A DNA stretch of 23,592 nt. It comes from Nitrospira sp. UBA5699 (lineage in GTDB: Bacteria; Nitrospirota; Nitrospiria; Nitrospirales; Nitrospiraceae). The notes beneath the pieces were generated by a model. The model was not told the DNA's origin and ran no database searches. It saw nothing but the letters and a program-made list of their open reading frames with translations. The DNA lies in assembly GCA_002420105.1 (NCBI GenBank), contig DIHJ01000088.1, positions 1 through 23,592 on the forward strand, read 5' to 3'. The position numbers were made by a program, and so were the translations under genes. This document shows, one piece after another, positions 14,841 through 23,529 of the stretch. Positions within the stretch are counted from its first letter, which is position 1; every line of letters starts with the position of its first letter.

Positions 14841-17800
14841 ATGCGAGCGCTAGCCATATTCCTCATCGTTGTCACGCTGGCAATAAACTGTCTTGAGTTG
14901 AATTGGGTTTATGCGTTTGATGAAAAAGAGTGGAAGCAACTCAATAACCAAATGATGGTTCTGTATTTGCAAAAGAAGTATCAAGAGGCGATCCCGCTTG
15001 GTGAGACGGCGCTGAGGCAGGCTGAGGAACAGTTCGGACTGCAAGACCAGAAAACAACAAGAACCCTCATGTGGCTGATGCAACTCTATCAAGCTGCTGG
15101 CGAGGCGGATCGGGCAAAGGAGTTGCAGAATCGACTGATGAGCGCCATGATCCAACAATACCCCAAACCCTTGATCCCTACGGGACAGAATCCCGTTCCG
15201 CAACAGAGTATCGCCGAGCAGCCTGGCGATTTCGGCAAGGAAGATGCGCGCAAGAGCATGCGGGCATTGGCCGACCAGTATCGGGCGGTGGGGGCACAGA
15301 AAGACGGCTTGAACCGATTGGCGGAAGGTGGAGTCGAAAGCAAGAAGTCAGTAACACCTGCTGAAGGATCCGGAAAGAAAGGCAGCCCCCCTTTATCGGG
15401 TGAGTTGCTTCAATCAGAGCCGGACCAGCCGTATCAGAAGATCGGGAAGATTCAGAAATCGCTCGAGGACATCAGACAGTTGAAGGCGCAGATGAAGGGG
15501 GCGGACAGGAAGAACGTTGATCTTGACGTCCTCAGGAAAAGCATGGACATGCTTAAGAATATCGATCCCGATTCTCACGGTGAGATGCAGAAAGGCCTGA
15601 GTCAGCTGAAACCCCTCATCGAAAAAGGCATGGGAGGTGGAGACGCGAAGCCGGAGGAATTGTTGAGCCAATTACAGAAAATGACGGGGACATTGGGGAA
15701 GACGAATCCCGAATTCGCTGGAGCCATGGAGCAATTCAAGGACATGATGCCCGACAGCCAGGTCGAGTCACTCGTACTCAAGGGACGATACCGTGATGCC
15801 CTGCGGTTGGCGGAGACGGATTTGGCCGAATCGGAGAAGAAGTTGGGCGCCGGGCATCCAGGAATGCTCTTGAGGAGAAATAAGCTGTCGTTCCTTTACG
15901 CTCGCTTGGCGATGTTTGACAAAGCAGAGCCTGCTATCCGGCAGGAGGCAGAAACGGCATCGAAGGTCCTGGAACAGATGAACCACGGGCGGAAGGGGGG
16001 CTCTAATGATGCCAAGCGGCCGAAATCTCGGGAGAAGTCAGCGGACCTGTTTTCTGATATGACGAAGGTGGGAACATTGAGCCGTCTGGGGGATCTCTAT
16101 ATGCAGATGGCTCGGTATGAAGAGGCCGAACGATTCTACCGTCAGGCAGTCGATGTGTACGCAGAGGCAGTAGGTGAAGACAATCTATTGACAACAATGG
16201 AGATGGTAAAGATCGGCGACGTGCTCCGGATGACGGGAGCCTATTCCGAGGCGCAGCGCCCCTATCGTCAGGCCCTGGAGGGATTCGAAAAGTATCGGAC
16301 TGGAAACGAAAGCTCCGAGGCACGACTCAAAAAAGCCGGCAGAGCGCTTGACGCGATCGGTATAGATATCAAACCGGAAAGTCTCATGAGACATGATTCG
16401 GCGACCTACGGGGCCAGGGATAGCCTTCCGCGAGCTGTCTTTCTTGATAAGCAAGCTGAGTTGTACCGGTTGCTGGGGAAGTATCACGATGCAAAGAAGG
16501 CATTGGAGGAGGCGTTGGCTATCTGGGTGAAGGCCAAGTTGCCGCACGATCAGCAGGAAATACGCATACTACACCACCTGGCGGATATTTCTGAAGCGCT
16601 GGGAGAATACAAGGAAGCGGAGACGCGTTACCAAGCGGCTCATGAAATTGCCGGAAAGATCAACGAGCAATCTCATGCCGACATGGTATTTACCCACCTC
16701 GATCTGGGGAGATTTTACGAAAAGCAAGGAGCGTACGCCTCCGCCAGAGAACGATTTCAGACTGGTTTGACGATCCAAGAGCAATCCTTGGGCGAGGACC
16801 ATCCCGAAATGGTCGATACACTCGCAAGTTTAGCCCGTCTGCATGATCGGGAAGGAAACTTTTCCGAATCCAAGGCCTTCCTTGATAGGGCGCTGAAGAT
16901 CGCCAGGCTGCTCGAGCAACGGACCGGGGGACGGCACCCAACCGCGGCGGTAGCCTTGACCAATCTGGCCGAATTCTACTCGCGTCATCGACAGTTCGGG
17001 CAAGCCGTGTCTCTTTACGAGGAAGCTCTTGCGATTCGCCGGCATGTCTTCAAACCACTTCATCTTGATATCGCCGCCAGCCTCACCGGATTAGCCGGGG
17101 CTTACGAAGACACGGGCGCCTACGATAAGGCAAAGCCTCTCCATGAAGAAGCATTGGACATCCGGAGGAAAGTTTTGGGGGCCGATCATCCAGATGCGGC
17201 AACCACGATGCTCCGGCTTGCCTCTCTCCATCGCCGACAAGGATCGTACTCGGTGGCAGCACCGTTGGTTATGGAGGCTCTGGCTGCATGCAGAAGGAGT
17301 ATTCCGGAAAATCATCCGCTGGTGGCCGCCAGTCTGGTGGAGGCGGCTCGATTGGCCATCGTGCAGGACGATGCTGGAAAGGGGCTTGAGTATCTCCGCC
17401 AGGCGGTGAGGATCGAAAACACCGTGCTCCATGGGCAGCTTGGAGTGGCGAGGGAAGAGCGCAAGGTGGAGTTAATCGAGAAGATGAACGAAACCAGAGA
17501 TCTGGTCATAGCGCTCGTGGACAAACATTTCAGACATGACGAGCAAGCTGTCCGGTTCGCCTTCGAATTGGTTTTGGCGAGAAAAGGGGTAGCCTTTGAC
17601 GACCAGGCGCGTTTTTTCGAGGCTCTGACGTCCGGCCTCCCTCCCCATATGAAGAGCGAGTATGAGCGACTGAAGCAAAAGAACACCGTGTTGCAAATGC
17701 ATCCTCCGCCGGAACTTGCGCCAGAGACTTTAAAAAATGAACTGGATCAGAATGAGGCGGCGCTTGAGGCCCACGAGGCGAAGATGGCCGCGCAAAGCCA

Positions 17801-19151
17801 GTCTTTTGGGAAGAGTCGATTGCAACGGCAGGCTTCGGCGGAGCAACTCGCAAAGATACTTCCGCCCGATTCCGTCCTTGTCGAGTTTCTGAAGGTGCCA
17901 TCCCTAGACTTAACCGACTTTCGAACGCGGGGAGAGGATCGCTATCTGGCCTGGGTGTTGCGGCCTGACCGGAGTATAGCCCTCGTGGAAGTGGGTAGGG
18001 CGACCGCAATCGATTCCGCGATTGATAAATTTCAGAGTAGCGTCCAGCGGAGTCGCACGTATGCGCGAATAGATCGAGGTGCAAGAGCGCCGCAAAGACG
18101 CGACACCGGTTCGTCGCTGGAAAATGCCGAACAGTTGTACAAGGCAATATGGACGCCGATTCAGTCCGCGATCAAGAAGGCGTCTGTGACCATCATCAGC
18201 CCGGATGGACAGCTGAATCTTGTGCCGTTTGCCGCGCTCCGCAACGCCGGGGAGAAGAAGTTCCTTGTCGAAGATGCGGAGATTGTCTATGTCACCTCGG
18301 GTCGAGACCTGATAGGCGAGCACGAAGCTCAGACACTGCAGGGTGAACTCATCATGGTTGCAAACCCAAATTTCGGAGGGGTAGCAAAAGGAAATCCGTC
18401 GGTTGAGATATCGAACAGGGCGGACGCAACAAGGTCGGGCGATGTCCCTGGAACGTTCGAGCCCTTACCCGGGACGCAGAAGGAGGCCGAGCGAATTCCC
18501 TCTCTTCTCGACGGAAAGTCGAAGGGAAAGAAGGTGTTGACTCAGGAGGATGCGCAAGAGGCGGCCGTGCTGGCCGTTCGCCGTCCACTTGTGTTGCACA
18601 TGGCGACCCATGGCTTTTTCCTGTCTGATACGACGCCACGGCCGGCGGAGAAGGATCAACCGGCGGGATGGCATCCTGGGTCCGGAGCGGTCAGAAGAAC
18701 AGAAAATTCCTTGCTTCGTTCAGGGTTGGCACTGACCGGAGCCAATCAAGCGGGAAAGGCGTCCAGCGCGATAGACGGACTTCTGACAGCCTATGAAGTG
18801 TCAGGGATGGACCTCCACGGAACCGAGTTGGTCGTTCTTTCGGCCTGTCAGACAGGGGTAGGCGAGGTGCGCAACGGAGAAGGTGTGTTCGGACTGCGGC
18901 GGGCTTTCGCCCTCGCCGGAGCAAAAAATCTGGTGATGAGCCTGTGGAATGTTGACGATGAGCTGACGGTCAAACAGATGGAAGGGTTCTATCGATCCTA
19001 TGTGCAAGGACGGCATCCGGCAGCGGCGCTCCGGGCCGCGCAATTGGCGATGATCGAAGACATGAAGAAGGCTCAGGGGATCGTAGAGCCGTTCTACTGG
19101 GCCCCCTTCTTCGTGCAAGGCCAGACTTCGATCGTAAAGGCCGCACGGTAG
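14841..19151 (+). CDS. Secreted TPR-CHAT caspase-like protease
   Basis: The product is about 1436 residues. I chose ATG 14841 (AGAAGG six bases upstream), which gives a signal peptide (MRALAIFLIVVTLAINCLEL) ending near VYA. ATG 14820 and TTG 14817 are in frame alternatives. Residues of about 30-100 hold a first TPR-like pair, about 110-300 are charged and low-complexity (KPEELLSQLQKMTGTLGK), and about 310-860 carry many TPRs of the kinesin-light-chain type, with repeats such as YEEAERFYRQAVDVYAEAVG and AVSLYEEALAIRRHVF. The CHAT domain (about 1010-1435) has His1257 in LHMATHGFFL and Cys1336 in LVVLSACQTGVGEVRNGEG, then FALAGAKNLVMSLWNVDDE. CHAT proteases such as Csx29 and separase relatives are caspase-fold cysteine proteases. 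An exported one beside a caspase and a trypsin suggests one pathway. Confidence 0.9.
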   Translation: MRALAIFLIVVTLAINCLELNWVYAFDEKEWKQLNNQMMVLYLQKKYQEAIPLGETALRQAEEQFGLQDQKTTRTLMWLMQLYQAAGEADRAKELQNRLMSAMIQQYPKPLIPTGQNPVPQQSIAEQPGDFGKEDARKSMRALADQYRAVGAQKDGLNRLAEGGVESKKSVTPAEGSGKKGSPPLSGELLQSEPDQPYQKIGKIQKSLEDIRQLKAQMKGADRKNVDLDVLRKSMDMLKNIDPDSHGEMQKGLSQLKPLIEKGMGGGDAKPEELLSQLQKMTGTLGKTNPEFAGAMEQFKDMMPDSQVESLVLKGRYRDALRLAETDLAESEKKLGAGHPGMLLRRNKLSFLYARLAMFDKAEPAIRQEAETASKVLEQMNHGRKGGSNDAKRPKSREKSADLFSDMTKVGTLSRLGDLYMQMARYEEAERFYRQAVDVYAEAVGEDNLLTTMEMVKIGDVLRMTGAYSEAQRPYRQALEGFEKYRTGNESSEARLKKAGRALDAIGIDIKPESLMRHDSATYGARDSLPRAVFLDKQAELYRLLGKYHDAKKALEEALAIWVKAKLPHDQQEIRILHHLADISEALGEYKEAETRYQAAHEIAGKINEQSHADMVFTHLDLGRFYEKQGAYASARERFQTGLTIQEQSLGEDHPEMVDTLASLARLHDREGNFSESKAFLDRALKIARLLEQRTGGRHPTAAVALTNLAEFYSRHRQFGQAVSLYEEALAIRRHVFKPLHLDIAASLTGLAGAYEDTGAYDKAKPLHEEALDIRRKVLGADHPDAATTMLRLASLHRRQGSYSVAAPLVMEALAACRRSIPENHPLVAASLVEAARLAIVQDDAGKGLEYLRQAVRIENTVLHGQLGVAREERKVELIEKMNETRDLVIALVDKHFRHDEQAVRFAFELVLARKGVAFDDQARFFEALTSGLPPHMKSEYERLKQKNTVLQMHPPPELAPETLKNELDQNEAALEAHEAKMAAQSQSFGKSRLQRQASAEQLAKILPPDSVLVEFLKVPSLDLTDFRTRGEDRYLAWVLRPDRSIALVEVGRATAIDSAIDKFQSSVQRSRTYARIDRGARAPQRRDTGSSLENAEQLYKAIWTPIQSAIKKASVTIISPDGQLNLVPFAALRNAGEKKFLVEDAEIVYVTSGRDLIGEHEAQTLQGELIMVANPNFGGVAKGNPSVEISNRADATRSGDVPGTFEPLPGTQKEAERIPSLLDGKSKGKKVLTQEDAQEAAVLAVRRPLVLHMATHGFFLSDTTPRPAEKDQPAGWHPGSGAVRRTENSLLRSGLALTGANQAGKASSAIDGLLTAYEVSGMDLHGTELVVLSACQTGVGEVRNGEGVFGLRRAFALAGAKNLVMSLWNVDDELTVKQMEGFYRSYVQGRHPAAALRAAQLAMIEDMKKAQGIVEPFYWAPFFVQGQTSIVKAAR

Positions 19152-19204
19152 CTTGGCCGGCTAAGAAATCTCTGCCCTCTGGCTAACGGGTGCTAGCGCA
19201 GATC

Positions 19205-19720
19205 TCAGGGGGCGCGCAAATCCGAGCCTGTCCGTTTCTGCATAAACGCCTCATGAAGTTCCGTCGGCTTGAGTAGCCGTCGCGACCCACGGGACCGATC
19301 GGGGTTTGCAGAGCCCATGGCTTCCAGGCCCTTGTGCTCGGGCAGTAGCAACACGACGTGAACCAGGGACATCTCATCGGTCACCAGCAACGCCACCGGG
19401 GAAGCGATATCCTCTTCGTGCCTGGTTTCTTCGGCTTTGATCACAAAGGCGGCTTTATTGCCGAAAGGAATAAGACGAAGGGCAGTGAAGGCGACTGCTT
19501 GAACCCGATAGGTTCCGATATGCGCGACGGTTTCCCCTCCGTTAGGACCGGTGAAGTAGATCTGCTGCTGAAAGGAAACGGTATCCGCTTCCTCTGCTTG
19601 CAATAGTTGAATAGTCTCGTTCCCCTGGGAAACTTCGCATGATGCCTGGTCGTCAGTTATGGCGATCAGGATTCCGATACAGCAGAGGACTATTGCTGGG
19701 AGCGTTGGTCGTAGGCGCAC
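19205..19720 (-). CDS. Small secreted protein of unknown function
   Basis: I chose the GTG at 19720 because AAAGGAGAGG lies six bases upstream, a near-ideal ribosome site. The frame is open further to an ATG at 19810, which would put a charged extension before the signal. From GTG the 171-residue product starts RLRPTLPAIVLCCIGILIAI, a signal peptide or membrane anchor. The mature part has beta-like stretches (YFTGPNGGETVAHIGTYRVQ, SPVALLVTDEMSLVHVVLLL) and a polar Arg-rich end. I know no defined family; the style resembles conserved hypothetical proteins of Nitrospira, but that is recollection. It is convergent with the TPR-CHAT gene, only 53 bases away, and I see no clear terminator between them. 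TACAAT at 19773-19778 on the minus strand could be its -10 box. Confidence 0.65.
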   Translation of the reverse strand: MRLRPTLPAIVLCCIGILIAITDDQASCEVSQGNETIQLLQAEEADTVSFQQQIYFTGPNGGETVAHIGTYRVQAVAFTALRLIPFGNKAAFVIKAEETRHEEDIASPVALLVTDEMSLVHVVLLLPEHKGLEAMGSANPDRSRGSRRLLKPTELHEAFMQKRTGSDLRAP

Positions 19721-19981
19721 AGATTTCCTCTCCTTTGAGTAAGGTGCGTTCCTCCCAAAGTACATCAACCGAATTGTATCGGTGGGGGAGAAATCGGTCC
19801 TTTCTAGCACAGAAGGGATGGGAACGAAAGAAGGGTTTAGGGTAGAAGGGGCTGCAACTCATATTCTGGCTCTTGGGAAGCGCATTCTCATTTGTCACAT
19901 TGGCTCCACTTCGTCGTCCCACCTTTGAATAGAGAACCATCTCATGATGAGTTCGCGGGGTGCTTCACAAAAGGTAAGGTG

Positions 19982-20338
19982 TCAGTCCCTATATCTCAGA
20001 TCCCGCTCGCTGGAGAGCGACAGGTAGGCTTCACCCCACTGATCTCGGCTGTCGAGGCTCCAGGGTTCCTCGTTGTGGAGGGGTTTGAAGCGGAGGCCGT
20101 AGATCCCTCCGTAGACTAGAATCGCCAGCCCCGCTCCGGAGTCTTCGACCGGCTGGGCGTAGGCCGGGCAGGTGGGATGCTTAGGATCGTCGCTCCAGCC
20201 CGTCACCCGGTACCAATCGCCGGCGGGACTCCGGTCGTAGAGCCGGACCTGCACGACCGGCCTGGCCGGACCGGCTTCCTTGAAGCGGGCGAAGAGACCC
20301 GTCTCGCAGTTGGCGTTGGATTCGACTTCGACGATCAC
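19982..20338 (-). CDS. Hypothetical protein downstream of the two-component genes
   Basis: The 118-residue product starts at GTG 20338, with only GGGG seven bases upstream. It has no signal peptide or membrane segment. Visible stretches are VVQVRLYDRSPAGDWYRVTG and AILVYGGIYGLRFKPLHN, suggesting a small soluble beta protein; a CPAY segment holds one of its two Cys residues. It begins 47 bases after the response-regulator stop and lies on the same strand, so it is probably the last gene of that operon. I do not recognise the family, and the codon bias is like that of its GC-rich neighbours. The frames opposite are shadows. Confidence 0.6.
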   Translation of the reverse strand: MIVEVESNANCETGLFARFKEAGPARPVVQVRLYDRSPAGDWYRVTGWSDDPKHPTCPAYAQPVEDSGAGLAILVYGGIYGLRFKPLHNEEPWSLDSRDQWGEAYLSLSSERDLRYRD

Positions 20339-20385
20339 GAGACAGCCCCGCGCTCTTGTAAGCCAGGGGCCATCTTACCACCCTG

Positions 20386-21027
20386 TTACTTCCTCGCGCC
20401 GGGGCCGGCTGCGTCGGCCGAACATTTATGGCAGACGCTCGACGTGATCTTGGCGCTCAGCTTCTCTTCCAGGTAATCCTCCACCCGCTGCCAGAGGCCG
20501 GACGAATTCTTCACCCGCTTGCACTTGGGACAGAGGCAGAGCGTTCCGCGCAGGGTCTTGAGTTCCTGCACGGTCCTGTCCAACTCCTTCGCCCGTTGCG
20601 TGAGTTCCTGTTCGCGCTCCGCCCTGTTGTCGAGTTCCTCCTTAAGGCTCATCGCCATCGACACCCGGGCGATCAGTTCGGCCGGCAGCACCGGTTTGCG
20701 GATGTAGTCCGTCGCGCCGGCGGTATAGGCAGCCGTGAGGTCATTTGCGTCGGTCTTGGCCGTAACGACGATGACCGGCAGATGTTCCAGCCGCTCCTCC
20801 GACCGGATCTTGCGGCAGGCTTCCAGCCCGTCCATGTCCGGCATGAGCAGATCCATGAGAACGATCTCGATCCGGTCGGACGACGACGGCGCGGTTCCGA
20901 CCCCCAGCTTCGTGAGGGCTTCGGCGGCCGAGCCGGCGAAGATGAGCGAGCGATAGCCGGCCTGCTTGAGCGTCGCGGCGAGGAGTTCCCGTTGTTCTTC
21001 GAAGTCGTCGACGATGAGAATACTCAT
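20386..21027 (-). CDS. Response regulator with coiled coil and C-terminal Cys4 motif
   Basis: The 213-residue product begins with a receiver domain (1-125): Asp7-Asp8 acidic pair, phosphoacceptor Asp59 in IVLMDLLMPDMDG, Thr89 in VVTAK and Lys111 in IRKPV. A charged helix follows (about 127-160, with EELDNRAEREQELTQRAKEL). The C-terminus has Cys166-x2-Cys169 and Cys199-x2-Cys202 around a GLWQRVEDYL stretch. This Cys4 unit is known from many two-component proteins (CxxCKxxR...W...E.Y) and probably binds zinc. There is no DNA-binding domain, so output is likely by protein contact. GGAGGG lies eight bases before the ATG. It starts 22 bases after the hybrid kinase stop, so the pair is very likely co-transcribed and functionally linked. 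Confidence 0.9.
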   Translation of the reverse strand: MSILIVDDFEEQRELLAATLKQAGYRSLIFAGSAAEALTKLGVGTAPSSSDRIEIVLMDLLMPDMDGLEACRKIRSEERLEHLPVIVVTAKTDANDLTAAYTAGATDYIRKPVLPAELIARVSMAMSLKEELDNRAEREQELTQRAKELDRTVQELKTLRGTLCLCPKCKRVKNSSGLWQRVEDYLEEKLSAKITSSVCHKCSADAAGPGARK

Positions 21028-21049
21028 GAGAATGTTCCCTCCAGAACAA

Positions 21050-23317
21050 TCATGCGGCGTGGCCGTCGCACCCGGCGATAGGCAGGCAGGTCTGTTCCGC
21101 GTCGCGCACGGCCCGGATCAGTTCGGCGACCTGCCCGGTGATCTGTTCGGGGTTGCGGGCCAGCGCGGCCTGCTCGAGCTGCGCGCCGATGGCGCCGATT
21201 TCGTGCAGCCCGTAGGAGCCGGCCAGCCCCTTGATCCGATGGCCGATGGTTCTGATCCGATCGAATTCGTTGTCGGCGAGCGCCGCCTGCAGGACCGCCA
21301 CCTCGCGGCGGCGGTTCCGGATGAATTTCACCTTGAGCTGCTCCAGGTCGTCCGGTTCCGGGGGTGCGCCCGTTGCGGCGGCCGGAGGCGTTTGCTCCGC
21401 GGTGCCGGCGGCGTACCGACCGATGGTCTGCAACACCGTCTCCATTTTCACCGGCTTGGTGAGAAAGTCGTCGCAGCCCGCGGCCCGGCTTTCCTGCCTG
21501 GCTTCGCTCAGGCCGTTGGCGCTCAGGGCGATGATGGGAACCGGCGGGCGGCCCTGCTCGGTTTCCCAGGCCCGGATGAGGCAGGCGGCGACGTACCCGT
21601 CCATGCCGGGCATCTGCAGATCCATGAAGACCAGGTCGTAGTGTCCGGCCTTGAATCGCGTGACCGCTTCGCCGCCGCTCGAGGCGCAATGGAGCCGATG
21701 GGGGCTGTCGCGGAGGTACAAGCGCATGACCTCCCGGGATTCCGCGCAATCGTCGGCGAGGAGAATGTCGAGCCCTTCTGTTCGGACGGGGCGGAGCCGG
21801 ACCTGTCCGGCGAGCTGGGGGGAATTCTGCGATCCGGCCTGGTGACCGGTTTTGAGCCGGACGGTAAATGAGAAGGTGCTGCCGCGGCCGACCGTGCTCT
21901 CCACCCGGAGCCGTCCCCCCATCAGTTCGACGAGTTGTTGGGAAATCGAGAGGCCCAGCCCCGCGCCCCCGTGCTGCCGGGCCGCATGGGAGTGGATCTG
22001 CGTGAACCGGTCGAAGATCCGTTCCTGTTCATCGGCCGGAATGCCCGCGCCCGTATCGGCGACGGTGAAGAGAATTTCGGCCAGGCCGTCCCGTTGCGAG
22101 AGAGGTGCGACGCTGACGACGACCGATCCGACGGTCGTGAACTTGATCGCGTTCCGGATCAGATTGAGCAGGACCTGTTGCAGCCGCTGTGCGTCGCCGA
22201 CGACCTGCGCGGGAAGCCCGTCATCCATGTGGAGTGTCAGTGAGAGCCCTTTGCCGTGCGCATCGGTCGAGAGCAATTCGGTGGTTTCGGCGACGACTGC
22301 GTCGAGATCGAACGGGTCCGCGGCCAGCGCGAGTGTGCCCGATTCGGTTTTTGCGGCGAGGAGGAGATCCTCGATCATGCGGAGCAGGCCGTCGCCGGCC
22401 TTGGCGCAGCGCGTGACGAGCGCGCGTTGTTCCGGGGACAAGGGGGTCTGTCCCAGAATTTCCGTCATGCCGATGACGGCGTTCAACGGTGTCCGCATTT
22501 CATGACTCATGTTGGCGAGGAACTCGCTCTTGGCTTTGCTCGCCTCTTCGGCCGCCAGCCGGGCGGACAGGACGGCCGCGTCGGCTTCCTTGCGCTCGGT
22601 GATGTCCCGGATGAACAAGGAGAACAGCATCTGCCCGTCCACGTGCAAGGGAAGCACGGTGAGTTCGACCGGAAATTCCCGCCCATTCTTGTGGAGCGCG
22701 GTGATCTCAATGCGGCGCCGGAGAATCCGCTCCTCTCCGGTGGACAGAAACCGCCGGAGTCCGTTGGCGTGGGCTTCCCGGAATTGCGGGGGAATGATCA
22801 GCTGCGCCAGCGGCGTTCCGATCGCCTCCTCCCTGGTGAAGCCGAAAGTGGTTTCCGCCTGCGGATTCCACTGCACCACGAGTCCGTCCCGGTCCATGGT
22901 GACCACTGCGTCCAGCGCCCCCTGCATGATGGCCTGCAGCCGCGCTTCGCTGGCCTGCCGTCCCCGGCGGGCCAGGGTGTCGGCATAGAGGAGCCCGCTC
23001 AGAAACCAGAGCGTGACAATGCCCAGCGTCCGGTTGAAGATGCCCTCCCCGAAGATGTCTCCGTCCTCCGAGTGCAGCAGCGGCTCTCCGACGATGGCCA
23101 GGGACCAGAAGGCGGTCGCCAGCAGGAGTGTCCGCGGTTCGTAGAGGCGGGCCGTGGCGAAGGCCAGGACGAAGTAGGGGAGCCATGGCGCGAATCCCAT
23201 GGGAAAATGCAAATCGAGGACGAAGATGACGGCGGTGCAGCAGACGATGAGCAGGGGGGCCGCGGTCCGCAGAGACGGCAGGAGAGAATGCAATGTCGAC
23301 AACGGCTTCGCGAACAT
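21050..23317 (-). CDS. Hybrid histidine kinase: membrane region, PAS, HisKA, HATPase, REC, Hpt
   Basis: The 755-residue product opens with about four hydrophobic segments (LLIVCCTAVIFVLDLHFPMG, WLPYFVLAFATARLY, LLLATAFWSLAIVG, LGIVTLWFLSGLLYA), a MASE-like sensor region. A PAS domain follows (about 125-245: GALDAVVTMDRDGLVVQWNP, ending RDITERKEA). HisKA has His272 in ANMSHEMRTPLNAVIGM. The ATPase domain has N-box LLNLIRNAIKF, G1 VADTGAGIP, F-box RIFDRFTQ and G2 GGAGLGLSI. A receiver domain has Asp566 in LVFMDLQMPGMDG, and the Hpt domain has His693 in GHRIKGLAGSYG. This is a complete His-Asp-His chain in one protein, needing a final receiver, which the next gene supplies. The ATG at 23317 lacks a strong ribosome site. 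A promoter fits upstream at 23358-23385. Confidence 0.93.
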   Translation of the reverse strand: MFAKPLSTLHSLLPSLRTAAPLLIVCCTAVIFVLDLHFPMGFAPWLPYFVLAFATARLYEPRTLLLATAFWSLAIVGEPLLHSEDGDIFGEGIFNRTLGIVTLWFLSGLLYADTLARRGRQASEARLQAIMQGALDAVVTMDRDGLVVQWNPQAETTFGFTREEAIGTPLAQLIIPPQFREAHANGLRRFLSTGEERILRRRIEITALHKNGREFPVELTVLPLHVDGQMLFSLFIRDITERKEADAAVLSARLAAEEASKAKSEFLANMSHEMRTPLNAVIGMTEILGQTPLSPEQRALVTRCAKAGDGLLRMIEDLLLAAKTESGTLALAADPFDLDAVVAETTELLSTDAHGKGLSLTLHMDDGLPAQVVGDAQRLQQVLLNLIRNAIKFTTVGSVVVSVAPLSQRDGLAEILFTVADTGAGIPADEQERIFDRFTQIHSHAARQHGGAGLGLSISQQLVELMGGRLRVESTVGRGSTFSFTVRLKTGHQAGSQNSPQLAGQVRLRPVRTEGLDILLADDCAESREVMRLYLRDSPHRLHCASSGGEAVTRFKAGHYDLVFMDLQMPGMDGYVAACLIRAWETEQGRPPVPIIALSANGLSEARQESRAAGCDDFLTKPVKMETVLQTIGRYAAGTAEQTPPAAATGAPPEPDDLEQLKVKFIRNRRREVAVLQAALADNEFDRIRTIGHRIKGLAGSYGLHEIGAIGAQLEQAALARNPEQITGQVAELIRAVRDAEQTCLPIAGCDGHAA

Positions 23318-23357
23318 AGACCAGTCCCGTGCAGCGTTCGATCAGGTAACCGGTTCC

Positions 23358-23385
23358 AGTATAGGCACGTAGGACAAATTCGCAA
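23358..23385 (-). promoter_or_regulatory. Sigma70-type promoter for the two-component operon
   Basis: On the minus strand TTGCGA (23385-23380) and TATACT (23363-23358) are separated by 16 bases. They match the consensus at four and five of six positions. Transcription would start near 23351, giving a leader of about 34 bases to the ATG at 23317. Confidence 0.5.
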
Positions 23386-23440
23386 ACGCATTTCACAATC
23401 TTCACGGGGCGGGAGTCGGGGAATCGGCCGGAGCACGGTG

Positions 23441-23483
23441 AAAAAAACACGAAGGGCCCGGCGGGTTCCCGCCGGGCCCTTCG
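23441..23483 (-). terminator. Rho-independent terminator of groEL
   Basis: A perfect 16-bp inverted repeat (23450-23465 with 23468-23483, core AAGGGCCCGGCGGG) is followed on the minus strand by TGTTTTTTTC (complement of the A-run at 23441-23447). It lies about 45 bases beyond the groEL stop. The two-base gap means the top pairs probably open to give a four-base loop. Confidence 0.92.
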
Positions 23484-23495
23484 CTGGAATCAGAG

Positions 23496-23528
23496 AGCCG
23501 TCAGCTATCAGCTGTCGGCCTTCAGCTG
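23496..23528. repeat. CAGCT-type repeat cluster, second copy
   Basis: AGCCGTCAGCTAT (23496-23508) is identical to 4209-4221 and is followed by CAGCTGTCGGCCTTCAGCTG. It lies between the groEL stop and its terminator hairpin, so it is transcribed with groEL. Confidence 0.5.
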
Positions 23529-23529
23529 C

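Noticed and set aside
20970..23317. Large plus-strand frames opposite the kinase and regulator
   Set aside because: They are shadows; the minus strand carries complete kinase, receiver and Hpt motifs.
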